A DNA stretch of 51,729 nucleotides, from the NCBI GenBank assembly GCA_964631565.1, contig CAZVYJ010000020.1:1-51729 (forward strand), in the 5' to 3' direction. Origin of the DNA: CAZVYJ01 sp964631565. GTDB lineage: Bacteria; Planctomycetota; Phycisphaerae; SM23-33. Below the pieces are notes generated by a model. The model did no database searches. It was given only the letters and a program-made list of their open reading frames with translations, and was not told the DNA's origin. The translations under genes and the position numbers were made by a program. Of this stretch, positions 41,097 to 48,458 are shown in pieces (position 1 is the stretch's first letter; every line of letters begins with the position of its first letter).

Positions 41097-41456
41097 TTAT
41101 TTTTCTTTTCCAGCGTTTTCACGCTGGTCACAAGTATTTCCTACAAGCTCATTGGTCTCTGCCAGCAGCTTTTCAACTTGCGGACCGTTCATTAAGCCGC
41201 TGTCTTTGATATTCAGCAGCCACATGTAAGTCTCGCGGGCCTCTTTTCTGGCCAGATTGACCTTATGCAGAAAATCAGGGGCTGTAATCGAACCTTGTGC
41301 CTCTTCAAGATTCGCGGCGATGCTATTGCTGCTCCGCACAATCTGTTTGCCTACTTCCCAGCCGGCCGGATTGCGGGGCATCGAGCTTGACAGCCTGATA
41401 ACCGCGACTGCCAGCTTTCTTGCCCGCTCGCATAATTCCTTGCCGAACTGTCCCAT
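41097..41456 (-). CDS. Four-helix-bundle protein (23S rRNA intervening-sequence type)
   Basis: 119 aa. Sequence blocks RARKLAVAVIRLSSSMPR, WEVGKQIVRSSNSIAANLEEAQG and ARKEARETYMWLLNIKDSGLM are the hallmark of the four helix bundle/S23-type family (TIGR02436-like). The family occurs in rRNA intervening sequences and is related to the Avd protein of diversity-generating retroelements. It has no known flagellar role. ATG at 41456; the TTG just before it is not needed. It lies inside the heptad-bounded unit, in the same orientation as the flagellar genes. No reverse transcriptase or rRNA is nearby. Confidence 0.9.
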   Translation of the reverse strand: MGQFGKELCERARKLAVAVIRLSSSMPRNPAGWEVGKQIVRSSNSIAANLEEAQGSITAPDFLHKVNLARKEARETYMWLLNIKDSGLMNGPQVEKLLAETNELVGNTCDQRENAGKEK

Positions 41457-41482
41457 CAAATACCGACCTTCCTGACCATCAA

Positions 41483-41518
41483 ATTCGCGATTCGCGATTC
41501 ATGATTCGCGATTCAAGG
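41483..41518. repeat. Right heptad array (GARTCGC, inverted)
   Basis: Leftward-strand units GAATCGC, GAATCAT, GAATCGC, GAATCGC, GAATTTG. The fliQ stop codon (41513-41515) lies inside the outermost unit. Confidence 0.8.
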
Positions 41519-41770
41519 TAACGTCGAAAACATTTCGCGTGCAAACTCGGCCAGGCGGCTCAGCATCCACCCGCCGGTAAGCACGAGCATTATCAGCATG
41601 GCGATAATCTTCGGCACGAAGCTCAGCGTGTGCTCCTGCACCTGCGTGGCGGCCTGGATTACGCTCACTATGATGCCGACGACAAGCCCGGTGACCAGCA
41701 CCGGAGCGCCGACGATAAGCAGCAGCATCACTGCCTGCCTGACAAGATCTATCGCCTGCCCTGAATCCAT
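41513..41770 (-). CDS. fliQ: Flagellar export gate protein FliQ
   Basis: 85 aa, normal length, with two membrane helices: AVMLLLIVGAPVLVTGLVVGII and IIAMLIMLVLTGGWMLSRL. The loop SVIQAATQVQEHTLSFVPK is diagnostic. The ATG overlaps the fliP stop by one base (TAATG). A longer open frame in the same phase runs upstream through fliP but is not coding there. Its last codon meets the inserted heptad array. Confidence 0.95.
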   Translation of the reverse strand: MDSGQAIDLVRQAVMLLLIVGAPVLVTGLVVGIIVSVIQAATQVQEHTLSFVPKIIAMLIMLVLTGGWMLSRLAEFAREMFSTLP

Positions 41771-42543
41771 TATCCGAAGCTCCGCATAAGCGTTCCGACC
41801 ACCAGGTACCAGCCGTCCGCCAGCACGAACAGCAGCAGCTTGAACGGCAGCGATATCAGCACCGGCGGCAGCATCAGCATGCCCATCGAGGTCAGCAGTG
41901 ACGCGATGAGCATGTCTATAACCAGAAACGGCAGCAGAATCCTGAAGCCCATCATGAAGGCGACCTTCAGTTCGCTCACTGCGAACGCGGCGATAAGCGA
42001 CGGCGTGGGAACTTCGCGCCATGTCAGGTTCTCTTTTTCGCGAAGTTCGTCGCCCAGGAACAAATCGACGTAGTCGGCATTCCCAGCCGCCTCGAGCTGC
42101 TTTATCATGAAGTCCCGCACCGGGGCCGTGCCGGCATCTATCGCAGCCGACTGCTCCATCTCGCCGGCGGTATAGGGCTTGATTGCGGCGTCGTGAACCT
42201 TGTTGTAAACCGGCGTCATGACGACGGCCGTCATCAGCAGCGCCAGGCCGAACAGAACCTGGTTCGGCGGCAGCTGCTGCGAGCCAAGCCCCTGACGCAG
42301 CAGGCTCAGCACGACAATAATCCGCGTGAAACTCGTCACCAGCACGAGAATCGCCGGCGCCAGCGACAGCAGCGTGACAATCACTATCCACTTGACCGTG
42401 CCGGAGGCGCCTTCCTGCGTCTGAATCTGCGGCAGTTTTATGGTCGTCGCGTCGTCGCCGGCCGGCGGCGCAGCCTGCTCCTGAGCCGCGGCCGCAACCG
42501 GCAGCAGCAGAACGAGCAGCAATGTCAACGCGCCGAGTTTCAT
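41770..42543 (-). CDS. fliP: Flagellar export gate protein FliP
   Basis: 257 aa. The signal peptide (LTLLLVLLLPVAAAAQ) is normal for FliP. Family blocks: SLAPAILVLVTSFTRIIVVLS with LLRQGLG, PPNQVLFGLALLMT, VPTPSLIAAFAVSELKVAF, and FKLLLFVLADGWYLVVGTL. It assembles with FliO's help into the FliPQR gate. The start overlaps the fliO stop (ATGA). Confidence 0.96.
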   Translation of the reverse strand: MKLGALTLLLVLLLPVAAAAQEQAAPPAGDDATTIKLPQIQTQEGASGTVKWIVIVTLLSLAPAILVLVTSFTRIIVVLSLLRQGLGSQQLPPNQVLFGLALLMTAVVMTPVYNKVHDAAIKPYTAGEMEQSAAIDAGTAPVRDFMIKQLEAAGNADYVDLFLGDELREKENLTWREVPTPSLIAAFAVSELKVAFMMGFRILLPFLVIDMLIASLLTSMGMLMLPPVLISLPFKLLLFVLADGWYLVVGTLMRSFG

Positions 42544-43037
42544 TCAGCGGGCTCCTCAGATTCGCCTTTTTCCGTTTTTCCAACTTTTTCAACGATGCCC
42601 GCCGACTTCGGCGAGGACTGCAGTTTTTCCAGCAGTTCTTCGATTTCGTCCGGGTCAGTCACTTCGCCGAGCGCGGCCATGCCTTCGGGTCCGCAGCCGA
42701 CCACGAGCATCCGCCGACCCATGCCTACGAGCACTATCTGATGCCGCGAGGAAATATTCTTCGCGGCGAGCACTCTGAACACGCCTCCGCCGGCGCCCGC
42801 AGCCGGCAGCCGGCCGATTCGCCTCAGCACGTATCGCGTGCCGAAAATAAGCCCCACGACAATCGCCAGCGCGCCGAGCATCTGCAGCCACTCCCAGCCG
42901 TCGTCATTGAATTTGTCCGCACCATCGCGCTGCACGATTTTGTCGTCGGTGCCCTGGCCGAACGCCACCGCCGCCGACGCCACGATGAGCATCACCAGAA
43001 TCGCCGCGGCTATCCAAAGTCTCTGCGAGTCGCTCAT
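42540..43037 (-). CDS. fliO: FliO-like flagellar export-gate assembly protein
   Basis: 165 aa. N-terminal signal or first helix (LWIAAAILVMLIVASAAVAFG), a periplasmic stretch, then the conserved helix WLQMLGALAIVVGLIFGTRYVLRR. A cytoplasmic domain follows (FRVLAAKNISSRHQIVLVGMGRRMLVVG), ending in a Glu/Lys tail. It chaperones FliP assembly. Located 19 bases after fliN, overlapping fliP. Confidence 0.9.
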   Translation of the reverse strand: MSDSQRLWIAAAILVMLIVASAAVAFGQGTDDKIVQRDGADKFNDDGWEWLQMLGALAIVVGLIFGTRYVLRRIGRLPAAGAGGGVFRVLAAKNISSRHQIVLVGMGRRMLVVGCGPEGMAALGEVTDPDEIEELLEKLQSSPKSAGIVEKVGKTEKGESEEPAE

Positions 43038-43052
43038 GCGGACAGCCCTTTC

Positions 43053-43065
43053 GCCCCTAAGGGGC
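43053..43065. repeat. Palindrome containing the fliN stop codon
   Basis: GCCCCTAAGGGGC spans the TAG of fliN (43057-43059), so the final codons and stop of fliN are formed by the element. Confidence 0.6.
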
Positions 43066-43290
43066 CGTGTTCACGCGAACGCCGAAGCACCCGTCGACCG
43101 CCACCGCCTGGCCCTTCGCGACGAGTTTGCCGTCGGCATAGACGTCCATTTCGCAATCGGCCGGCCTGTCAAGCTCGATGACGCAGCCCGGCTCGATGCG
43201 CGCCAGGTGGTCGGCCGTCAGCCAAGCCCGGCCGATATCAATCCGCAGCGTCGAGTCCTTCTTTTGTGTCGCATGTTCCGTTCGTGCCAT
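43057..43290 (-). CDS. fliN: Minimal FliN-like SpoA-domain protein
   Basis: 77 aa. It is essentially one SpoA domain: TLRIDIGRAWLTADHLARIEPG, then VIELDRPADCEMDVYADGKLVAKGQ, then VAVDGCFGVRV. Typical FliN has 95-140 residues with an N-terminal acidic extension that binds CheY and FliH; only about 12 residues precede the domain here. It would form the lower C-ring. No fliM lies in this cluster. 13 bases after fliJ. Confidence 0.88.
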   Translation of the reverse strand: MARTEHATQKKDSTLRIDIGRAWLTADHLARIEPGCVIELDRPADCEMDVYADGKLVAKGQAVAVDGCFGVRVNTAP

Positions 43291-43303
43291 ATATCCGCGC
43301 CTG

Positions 43304-43762
43304 CTATAAAACCGTCTCAGTCTCGGCGGCCGCTATTTCGTCCAGTTCTCTCGCCTCGCTGCGGCGGATTGACACCGCCTCGCCGCGGGCGGCGCGGTCG
43401 GCGAGAAGGTCCGCCGCTTCCCGCTGCTGACGAGCCGCCAGAAAATCGTTCCGGGCCGTCTCGGCCGATTTCTCCGCGTCGGCAAGCTGCTCGGCGTGCA
43501 AGGCCATCGCGCGGCGGGCGTCCCGGACCGACATCGCATAACATCTCAAATCCACCGGCCCGCCGCTCAATATCATCCTGCGGACCGCGCGGGTCTGCTC
43601 TGTGAGCGAGTTCTCCATGTCGGTCAGCCTGCGGCGGATGGCGTCGGCCTTGCCTCGCGCCCGGTCGAACGCCTGCTTCATCACCAGTTCACGCTGCTTC
43701 TTCAGCCGCCTCAGCAGCTCAATGCGGCGTTTCGTTTTTTCACTGAAATTTTTCATACTCAA
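43304..43762 (-). CDS. fliJ: FliJ-like coiled-coil export ATPase stalk protein
   Basis: 152 aa, almost entirely helical and charged (RIELLRRLKKQRELVMKQAFDRARG... HAEQLADAEKSAETARNDFLAA... REAADLLADRAARGE). That pattern and its place directly after fliI identify it as FliJ, the coiled coil inserted in the FliI ring. Its ATG overlaps the fliI stop (ATGA); Met3 is an alternative start. Confidence 0.85.
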   Translation of the reverse strand: MSMKNFSEKTKRRIELLRRLKKQRELVMKQAFDRARGKADAIRRRLTDMENSLTEQTRAVRRMILSGGPVDLRCYAMSVRDARRAMALHAEQLADAEKSAETARNDFLAARQQREAADLLADRAARGEAVSIRRSEARELDEIAAAETETVL

Positions 43763-45108
43763 ACGGCAACCTTATTCGCGCCCGCTCTCGGGACATTTCG
43801 CAGTTCGATCGCCCTGCGGCGAAGCTCGAACAGTCCTTCGCGGGTCTTTTCGAACGGCGATGATTCATCTATCGCCTGGGTCAGGAAGCTGCGAATCGGC
43901 TCTATCATTTTCACCGCCAGGTCGTTGGCGGCGCTGGCGCCGCTCTGGTAGGCGCCGATGTTTATCAGGTCTTCCACGTCGGCATACGCGGCGATGAGCT
44001 GCTGAACCTGCCGGGCGACGGAAAGATGATCGGCGTCGACGACATCTATCATCACGCGGCTGATGCTCGCCAGCACATCGACGGCCGGCCAATGCCCGCG
44101 GTTGGCAAGCTCGCGCGACAGCATTATGTGGCCGTCGGTGACTGCCCGCACCGCGTCGCTGACAGGCTCGGACGGGTCGTCGCCCTCGACGAGCACGGTG
44201 TAGAACGCGGTTATCGAACCGTCTGCCGTCCTGCCGCTCCGCTCGACGAGCTGCGGCAGCAGGTTGAACACGCTGGGCGGATAACCCTTGGTGGCCGGCG
44301 GCTCGCCCGCAGCAAGGCCTATCTGCCTCTGCGCGGTTGCGAGGCGTGTCAGCGAGTCCATCAGAAGCACGACATTCTTGCCGCGGTTTCGGAAGTATTC
44401 CGCAGCCGCTGCCGCGACGCCGGCCGCCTGCAGGCGAAGCAGCGGCGGCTCGTCGCTGGTCGAAACCACGACGACTGCCTTCTTGAGGCCTTCAGGCCCG
44501 AGGTCGCGTTCGATGAAATCTCGCACTTCCCTGCCTCGCTCGCCGATTAACGCTATCACCACGACGTCGGCCGATGTGTGCCGCCCTATCATGCCGAGCA
44601 GCACGCTCTTGCCGACGCCGGAGCCGGAGAAAATTCCCATCCGCTGTCCGCATCCGACCGTCAGCATCGAATCTATCACTCTCACGCCGGTCGCCATCGG
44701 TTCGGTTATCCGCAGCCGCTGCATCGGCGCGATCGGCTCAGGCCAGATGGGCATCCGCGTATCGGTCTTCAGTTCGCCGAGCGAGTCGATGGGCGCTGCC
44801 AGCCCGTTAAGCACTCGGCCGAGCATCGCCTCGCCCAGCAGTACGCTCTGCTCGCCGCCGGTGAACACCACGCGGTCGCCGCGGCAGATGCCGTCCATCG
44901 GCCCGAGCGGCATGATGAGCGTCTGGTCGCCGGCGAAACCGATGACCCGCGCCTCGCGGCAGCGGCCGCCGTGGACGATTCTGCAGCCGCTGCCCATGGG
45001 AACCGGCAGGTCCGAGACGCTGACCGTTAGCCCGCGCACACCGTGCACGCGCCCGGTCACGCCGACCGGGTCGATGCCGCGAAGAATCTGTCGCTGCGGG
45101 TCAAACAC
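43759..45108 (-). CDS. fliI: Flagellar export ATPase FliI
   Basis: 449 aa from the GTG at 45108, which has GGGAG 8 bases upstream and overlaps the end of fliH by 8 bases. An in-frame start at 45168 would add 20 residues encoded inside fliH. Order: N-terminal barrel (GVRGLTVSVSDLPVP), Walker A FSGSGVGKSVLLG, IGERGREVRDFIE, Walker B VVLLMDSLTRLATAQRQI, GEPPATKGYPPSVF. It energises unfolding and delivery of export substrates. Confidence 0.95.
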   Translation of the reverse strand: MFDPQRQILRGIDPVGVTGRVHGVRGLTVSVSDLPVPMGSGCRIVHGGRCREARVIGFAGDQTLIMPLGPMDGICRGDRVVFTGGEQSVLLGEAMLGRVLNGLAAPIDSLGELKTDTRMPIWPEPIAPMQRLRITEPMATGVRVIDSMLTVGCGQRMGIFSGSGVGKSVLLGMIGRHTSADVVVIALIGERGREVRDFIERDLGPEGLKKAVVVVSTSDEPPLLRLQAAGVAAAAAEYFRNRGKNVVLLMDSLTRLATAQRQIGLAAGEPPATKGYPPSVFNLLPQLVERSGRTADGSITAFYTVLVEGDDPSEPVSDAVRAVTDGHIMLSRELANRGHWPAVDVLASISRVMIDVVDADHLSVARQVQQLIAAYADVEDLINIGAYQSGASAANDLAVKMIEPIRSFLTQAIDESSPFEKTREGLFELRRRAIELRNVPRAGANKVAV

Positions 45109-45892
45109 TTTTCTGCTCCCGTGCGGCCTCGACCCCTGAGGGGCCGCCGATATACTGTCCAAGAACAACGTTCGAGTCGCACCGCCCGGCCCGGGCGCCG
45201 CCGAGCAGGGCTGTTACGACATTGTCCAGCTGAGTCTTTATGGTCGCGTCGACTTCGCCGCGACCGCTGATAATCTTCACGCCGCCGGCGCCGACGTTCG
45301 CGTCGCCCTCGATGCGTACGTTGCCGCTCACCGCCAGCGTCGCAACAAGCTGCTCGCAGTGGCTGCGAAGGCCTGCCAACTGCTGCGGGTTGACTTTCAC
45401 CACGATTTCGCCGCCGTGGACAAGCTCCAGCGCCTTGGCGAGATTCGCCCTCGCCGCAGAGATGTCCGTCTCGGCGACCCGGCCGACGATTTTCTCCGCA
45501 AGCTCGATGGCGAACTCGAGCATCCGCCCCGCCGCATCCGCATTGAAACGGTTGATCTCAGCCTGAAGTTTTTCCAGCACACATCTGGCGAAACTCATGA
45601 TTTCCGCCGACTCGGTCGATGCGGTTTCGTCGGCCCGTCGCATCGCGTCGCGGGCGCCGGCGCGGTAGCCTTCGTCGCGGCCCTGCAGCAGCCCCTCGGC
45701 GTATCCCTGACTCATGGCGGCGCTGCGAAGCTGACTGGCCTCGTTTTTCGCCTGGGCGATAATTGCGGCGGCTTCCTTGCGGGCGTCGAGCACGACCCGC
45801 CGGGCCTCCTCGGCGAGGTCGGCCAGGTGCAGCACGGCCACTCGCCTGGTCCGGTCTCGTAAAGCTTCTTCCGCTTTCAGCACTTTCGCCAT
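45101..45892 (-). CDS. fliH: Flagellar export ATPase regulator FliH
   Basis: 263 aa. A long helical N-terminal half (ARKEAAAIIAQAKNEASQLRSAAMSQ followed by GYAEGLLQGRDEGYRAG, Gly-rich heptads typical of FliH) precedes the V-ATPase-E-like domain (LEFAIELAEKIVGRVAE... VKVNPQQLAGL... VGAGGVKIISGRGEVDATIKTQL). It links FliI to the C-ring. The C-terminal IGGPSGVEAA is encoded by a CCCCTGAGGGG palindrome inserted in frame. Start ATG at 45892; 11 bases after fliFG. Confidence 0.92.
   Translation of the reverse strand: MAKVLKAEEALRDRTRRVAVLHLADLAEEARRVVLDARKEAAAIIAQAKNEASQLRSAAMSQGYAEGLLQGRDEGYRAGARDAMRRADETASTESAEIMSFARCVLEKLQAEINRFNADAAGRMLEFAIELAEKIVGRVAETDISAARANLAKALELVHGGEIVVKVNPQQLAGLRSHCEQLVATLAVSGNVRIEGDANVGAGGVKIISGRGEVDATIKTQLDNVVTALLGGARAGRCDSNVVLGQYIGGPSGVEAAREQKSV
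45133..45143. repeat. In-frame CCCCTGAGGGG palindrome in the fliH 3' end
   Basis: Same palindromic core as at the fliN stop and at 1511; here it codes for Pro-Ser-Gly near the C-terminus of FliH. Confidence 0.5.
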
Positions 45893-45903
45893 AATCACTT
45901 CCG

Positions 45904-47775
45904 TTATGCGATGACTTCACTGCCCTGACGGGCAGGTATATACGTTCCGGTTTCGACGCGCCGGACGACCTCGGCGACCCGCTGCTGCGCGGCTTCGACG
46001 TCGCTGAGGCGAACCGGCCCGATGCTTTCCATCTCCTGGCGGACCCGGCGGGCGGCGGAACCGCCCAGCGCAGAGAGCACTTTCTTTTTCAGGTCGTCGC
46101 CGGCAGTCCGAAGCGCAATGGCGAGTTCGTCGCTTTCAAGCATGCCCAGCGCCTCGCGCAGGCGTGAAGCCGGCAGGCGGGCGATGTCCTCGAACGCCAT
46201 AAGCTTGCGATGTATCGAATCGGCAAGCTCGCCCTCTCCGCCGCTGCTGAGGCCGCGGAGAACGGCTGACTCGGTTTCGCGGCCGGCATGCTGGAGAATT
46301 TCCGCCACCCTGCCTACGCCGCCGAACGCGGCAGAACTGCCGGCGCTGATAAGTTCGCTCGCACGCTCGGAGAGGCTTTGCTCGACTTCGCGAAGAACAT
46401 CCGTGTCAATCCGCTCCAGGTCGGCGAGCCGGCGGGTCACGTCCACCTGCTGCTGGGGCGAAAGTTCCGCAAGCACCGCCGCAGCTTTCGCCGGACGAAG
46501 GTGGGCAAGCACAATCGCAATCGCCTGCGGCCGCTCCGAACGCAGCAGCGACGCGATGCTGCTGTTGGCGATATCCTCGAAGAAACCGAAGGGACGCATT
46601 GGCCCGGCGGCCGGCGATTCCGCAGCGAGAATCTGCGGGCGTCGCAGACGGTTGGCTTTGCGCCTGGCGGCTGCTCCGACGGCAGCTAACAGGCCGGCAA
46701 TAAACAGCACGCTGCACAGGACAGTTTTGGACGACTCGGCAGTCGCGGGCGACTGAGGCTGAATTTCACCGGACGGCATCAGGGCGTCGTAATACCAGTC
46801 GACCTTCACACTGCTTTCGTCCGCGCCGATTACCCGCATGACGGACTGCTGCAAGCGCGACAGCTGCTCCGCCGCCACCGATGCAATCTGCTGCTCGGTC
46901 GGCTCACCGTGAACCGCCTTCGCCACCGCTACGATGTAGCTCCGCGGGACGGCCACCGATGCCCCGCGGCAAATCGCAGATGAGTCGGCCTGTTCGATAT
47001 CGACGGCGACAATCACATCGCCGACGTAGGAAAGGGCCGCCTCTATCTTGCGGGCGTAGTGCATTTCTGCGGCTCGCAGCTGCTCCATCGCCGCATCGGC
47101 GACGACAGGTTCGCTCGAAGCATAGTAGCTCTGTCCGCCCTCGATTATCCGCACGTCGCTGCGCTGCATGCCGGCGATGCACCCGGAAACCTGGTCGGCT
47201 ATTGCGGCAAGGAGACGGGCCGACATCTTCACGCCCGTGTGAAGCGTTACGTTGACCGACGCGGTCGGCTTGACCGGCGGCGAGCCGAGCGTCCGCTTCT
47301 TGCCAGGATCGTAAAGCACCGTCGCGGAGCGGACCTCAGGGAAGTTGCTTATGAGCCGGCTGAGCAGCGCCATGCGACGGGCCTGCTCGCGCTTGTCGTT
47401 CTCCTCCGCCGTGGACCAGATGTCGGTATCGCCGACGAGGTCGCTGACGGTCAGGTCGCTGCGGCCGAGCAGGCCTTCGTAGTCCAGAACGGACCGCACC
47501 TGCGAAAGCGAGGCTTCGGGAACCATGAGCAGGCCGGCCTCCGTGCGGTAGCTTATGCCTCGCGAATCAAGCAGCCTCTGGGCCTGAAGCATCTGCGGCG
47601 CGGCGAGCGGAGAGTCCAGGACTGCGACGTACCGCGTCCGGCCGAGCGACCACGTAAGCCACACGCCGCCGATAATCGCCGCAACGGCAAGCAGCATCGC
47701 TGCAATGCGTGCGTTGCGGCTCATGCGGCGGAGCCTGGCTCGGCATATTCTTATTAATCGCTTCAGGCCATTCAT
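45904..47775 (-). CDS. fliF-fliG: FliF-FliG fusion protein (MS ring plus rotor switch)
   Basis: 623 aa, one uninterrupted frame. FliF part: helix 1 (IAAMLLAVAAIIGGVWL, about 22-40), YscJ/FliF ring domains (YVAVLDSPLAAPQMLQAQRLLDS, TAEENDKREQARRMALLSRLISN, ASVNVTLHTGVKM), then helix 2 (VLCSVLFIAGLLAAVGAAA, about 350-370). FliG part: middle domain (RPQAIAIVLAHLRPAKAAAVLAEL as RPQAIAIVLAHL + RPAKAAAVLAEL, about 405-470) and C-terminal domain (MAFEDIARLP... VRLSDVEAAQQRVAEVVRR, about 525-610) with the charged motor helix region. Missing: the cytoplasmic FliF-C tail and the FliG-N domain that binds it. Start at 47775, with GGAGG 7 bases upstream. First structural gene of the flagellar run. Confidence 0.93.
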   Translation of the reverse strand: MNGLKRLIRICRARLRRMSRNARIAAMLLAVAAIIGGVWLTWSLGRTRYVAVLDSPLAAPQMLQAQRLLDSRGISYRTEAGLLMVPEASLSQVRSVLDYEGLLGRSDLTVSDLVGDTDIWSTAEENDKREQARRMALLSRLISNFPEVRSATVLYDPGKKRTLGSPPVKPTASVNVTLHTGVKMSARLLAAIADQVSGCIAGMQRSDVRIIEGGQSYYASSEPVVADAAMEQLRAAEMHYARKIEAALSYVGDVIVAVDIEQADSSAICRGASVAVPRSYIVAVAKAVHGEPTEQQIASVAAEQLSRLQQSVMRVIGADESSVKVDWYYDALMPSGEIQPQSPATAESSKTVLCSVLFIAGLLAAVGAAARRKANRLRRPQILAAESPAAGPMRPFGFFEDIANSSIASLLRSERPQAIAIVLAHLRPAKAAAVLAELSPQQQVDVTRRLADLERIDTDVLREVEQSLSERASELISAGSSAAFGGVGRVAEILQHAGRETESAVLRGLSSGGEGELADSIHRKLMAFEDIARLPASRLREALGMLESDELAIALRTAGDDLKKKVLSALGGSAARRVRQEMESIGPVRLSDVEAAQQRVAEVVRRVETGTYIPARQGSEVIA

Positions 47776-47887
47776 GCCCGGTCCTCCATGACCGACGGCC
47801 TTTTTAAAAAATCTCAAATCTCAGATTTCAAATTCACAAAAGACGGAATTTCAAAAATCAAAAATCAGAAAAAGTCTTTAACACAAC
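47776..47887. other. A/T-rich gap with AAATCT repeats between merR-type gene and fliFG
   Basis: Contains AAATCTCAAATCTCAGATTT and related TTTCAAAAATC strings, including the palindrome AAATCT-C-AGATTT. It is unlike the surrounding GC-rich coding DNA and resembles a decayed dispersed repeat. The fliFG ribosome-binding site lies at its left end. Confidence 0.45.
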
Positions 47888-48253
47888 CTATGTCCCGCTG
47901 TCGGACACATGCTTTTTTTCAAAGTAATCGCGGATTTCCTGCAGGCCCTTGTTGCCGGCCCGCAGTTCCGCGATTCTGTCCAGCCGCTCGAAAACCGACT
48001 CGTCATAAAGGCGATGCCCGCCCTGTGTCCACTTGCTCTCGGTGAGCAGCCCCATCGTGGTGTAGTTGTGAATGGTCTGCCTGCTCATGCCGGAATAGGC
48101 GACCACTTCACCGATGCGATAAAGCTTGGGCGGGATGGTTCGTTTCCGGCCGTCGGTTGACATAAACGGCGAATGCGGGAAATCGCCGCCGACGGCTGAC
48201 GAGTCGTCCGAACGGTACTCAGGAAGATTGTTCTTGTAGCTGCTCTGGTCCAC
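47888..48253 (-). CDS. MerR-type transcriptional regulator heading the flagellar run
   Basis: About 121 aa. After a polar 40-residue N-terminal arm comes a winged helix of MerR type: LYRIGEVVAYSGMSRQTIHNY, then TTMGLLTESKWTQGGHRLYDES, then FERLDRIAELRAGNKGLQEIRDYF. No effector domain or Cys pair follows, only KKHVSDSGT, so it is probably not a metal sensor. Start uncertain: GTG at 48253 has GAGAG nearby; TTG at 48265 and ATG at 48163 are alternatives. Its position 112 bases before fliFG suggests it regulates or is co-transcribed with the flagellar genes. Confidence 0.8.
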   Translation of the reverse strand: MDQSSYKNNLPEYRSDDSSAVGGDFPHSPFMSTDGRKRTIPPKLYRIGEVVAYSGMSRQTIHNYTTMGLLTESKWTQGGHRLYDESVFERLDRIAELRAGNKGLQEIRDYFEKKHVSDSGT

Positions 48254-48384
48254 TTTCTCTCTCAAGCTCTGTAAGTAAAAAACGCTCTTCGCAGATGTGC
48301 CTGTGGCGTCCTACAAGCGGCCAACTACAGATAAGCCTAAGTGTTAGCACCAAAATGAAACTAACTTTACGTTTTGTAAAATGT

Positions 48385-48413
48385 ATAATGCTTTTGTGCC
48401 CTATTGCCGTCAA
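48385..48413 (-). promoter_or_regulatory. Putative sigma-70-type promoter for the flagellar run
   Basis: TTGACG-N17-CATTAT on the leftward strand, matching 5 of 6 and 4 of 6 consensus bases. Confidence 0.45.
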
Positions 48414-48436
48414 CGAAAATTTTTGCATTATTGAGG

Positions 48437-48458
48437 ATTTATTCGAAATTTATTCGAA
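48437..48458. repeat. Two perfect tandem copies of ATTTATTCGAA
   Basis: Adjacent 11-base copies, each ending in TTCGAA, upstream of the putative -35. The 11-base period is close to one DNA turn, as expected for paired protein-binding sites. Confidence 0.7.

Larger units (their letters stand above)
41028..41512. mobile_element. 485-bp inserted unit with heptad inverted repeats between fliQ and fliR
   Basis: It fills exactly the junction from the fliQ stop to the fliR start, whereas all neighbouring export genes overlap or lie within a few bases. It contains one gene (four-helix-bundle protein, 41097-41456). Both ends are arrays of a 7-base unit: left, on the + strand, GAATTGC GAGTCGC GAATCGC GAGTCGC GAG from 41031; right, on the - strand, GAATCGC GAATCAT GAATCGC GAATCGC GAAT from 41516. 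The arrays face each other as inverted repeats. There is no transposase or integrase. Four-helix-bundle proteins of this family are known from intervening sequences in 23S rRNA genes. Confidence 0.7.

Noticed and set aside
41031..41518. CRISPR-like array
   Set aside because: The heptads are contiguous, without spacers, in two inverted blocks around a gene; no cas gene is near.
41513..42592. 359-codon leftward open frame covering fliP and fliQ
   Set aside because: Only its last 85 codons are real (fliQ); the upstream part is fliP read in the wrong frame.
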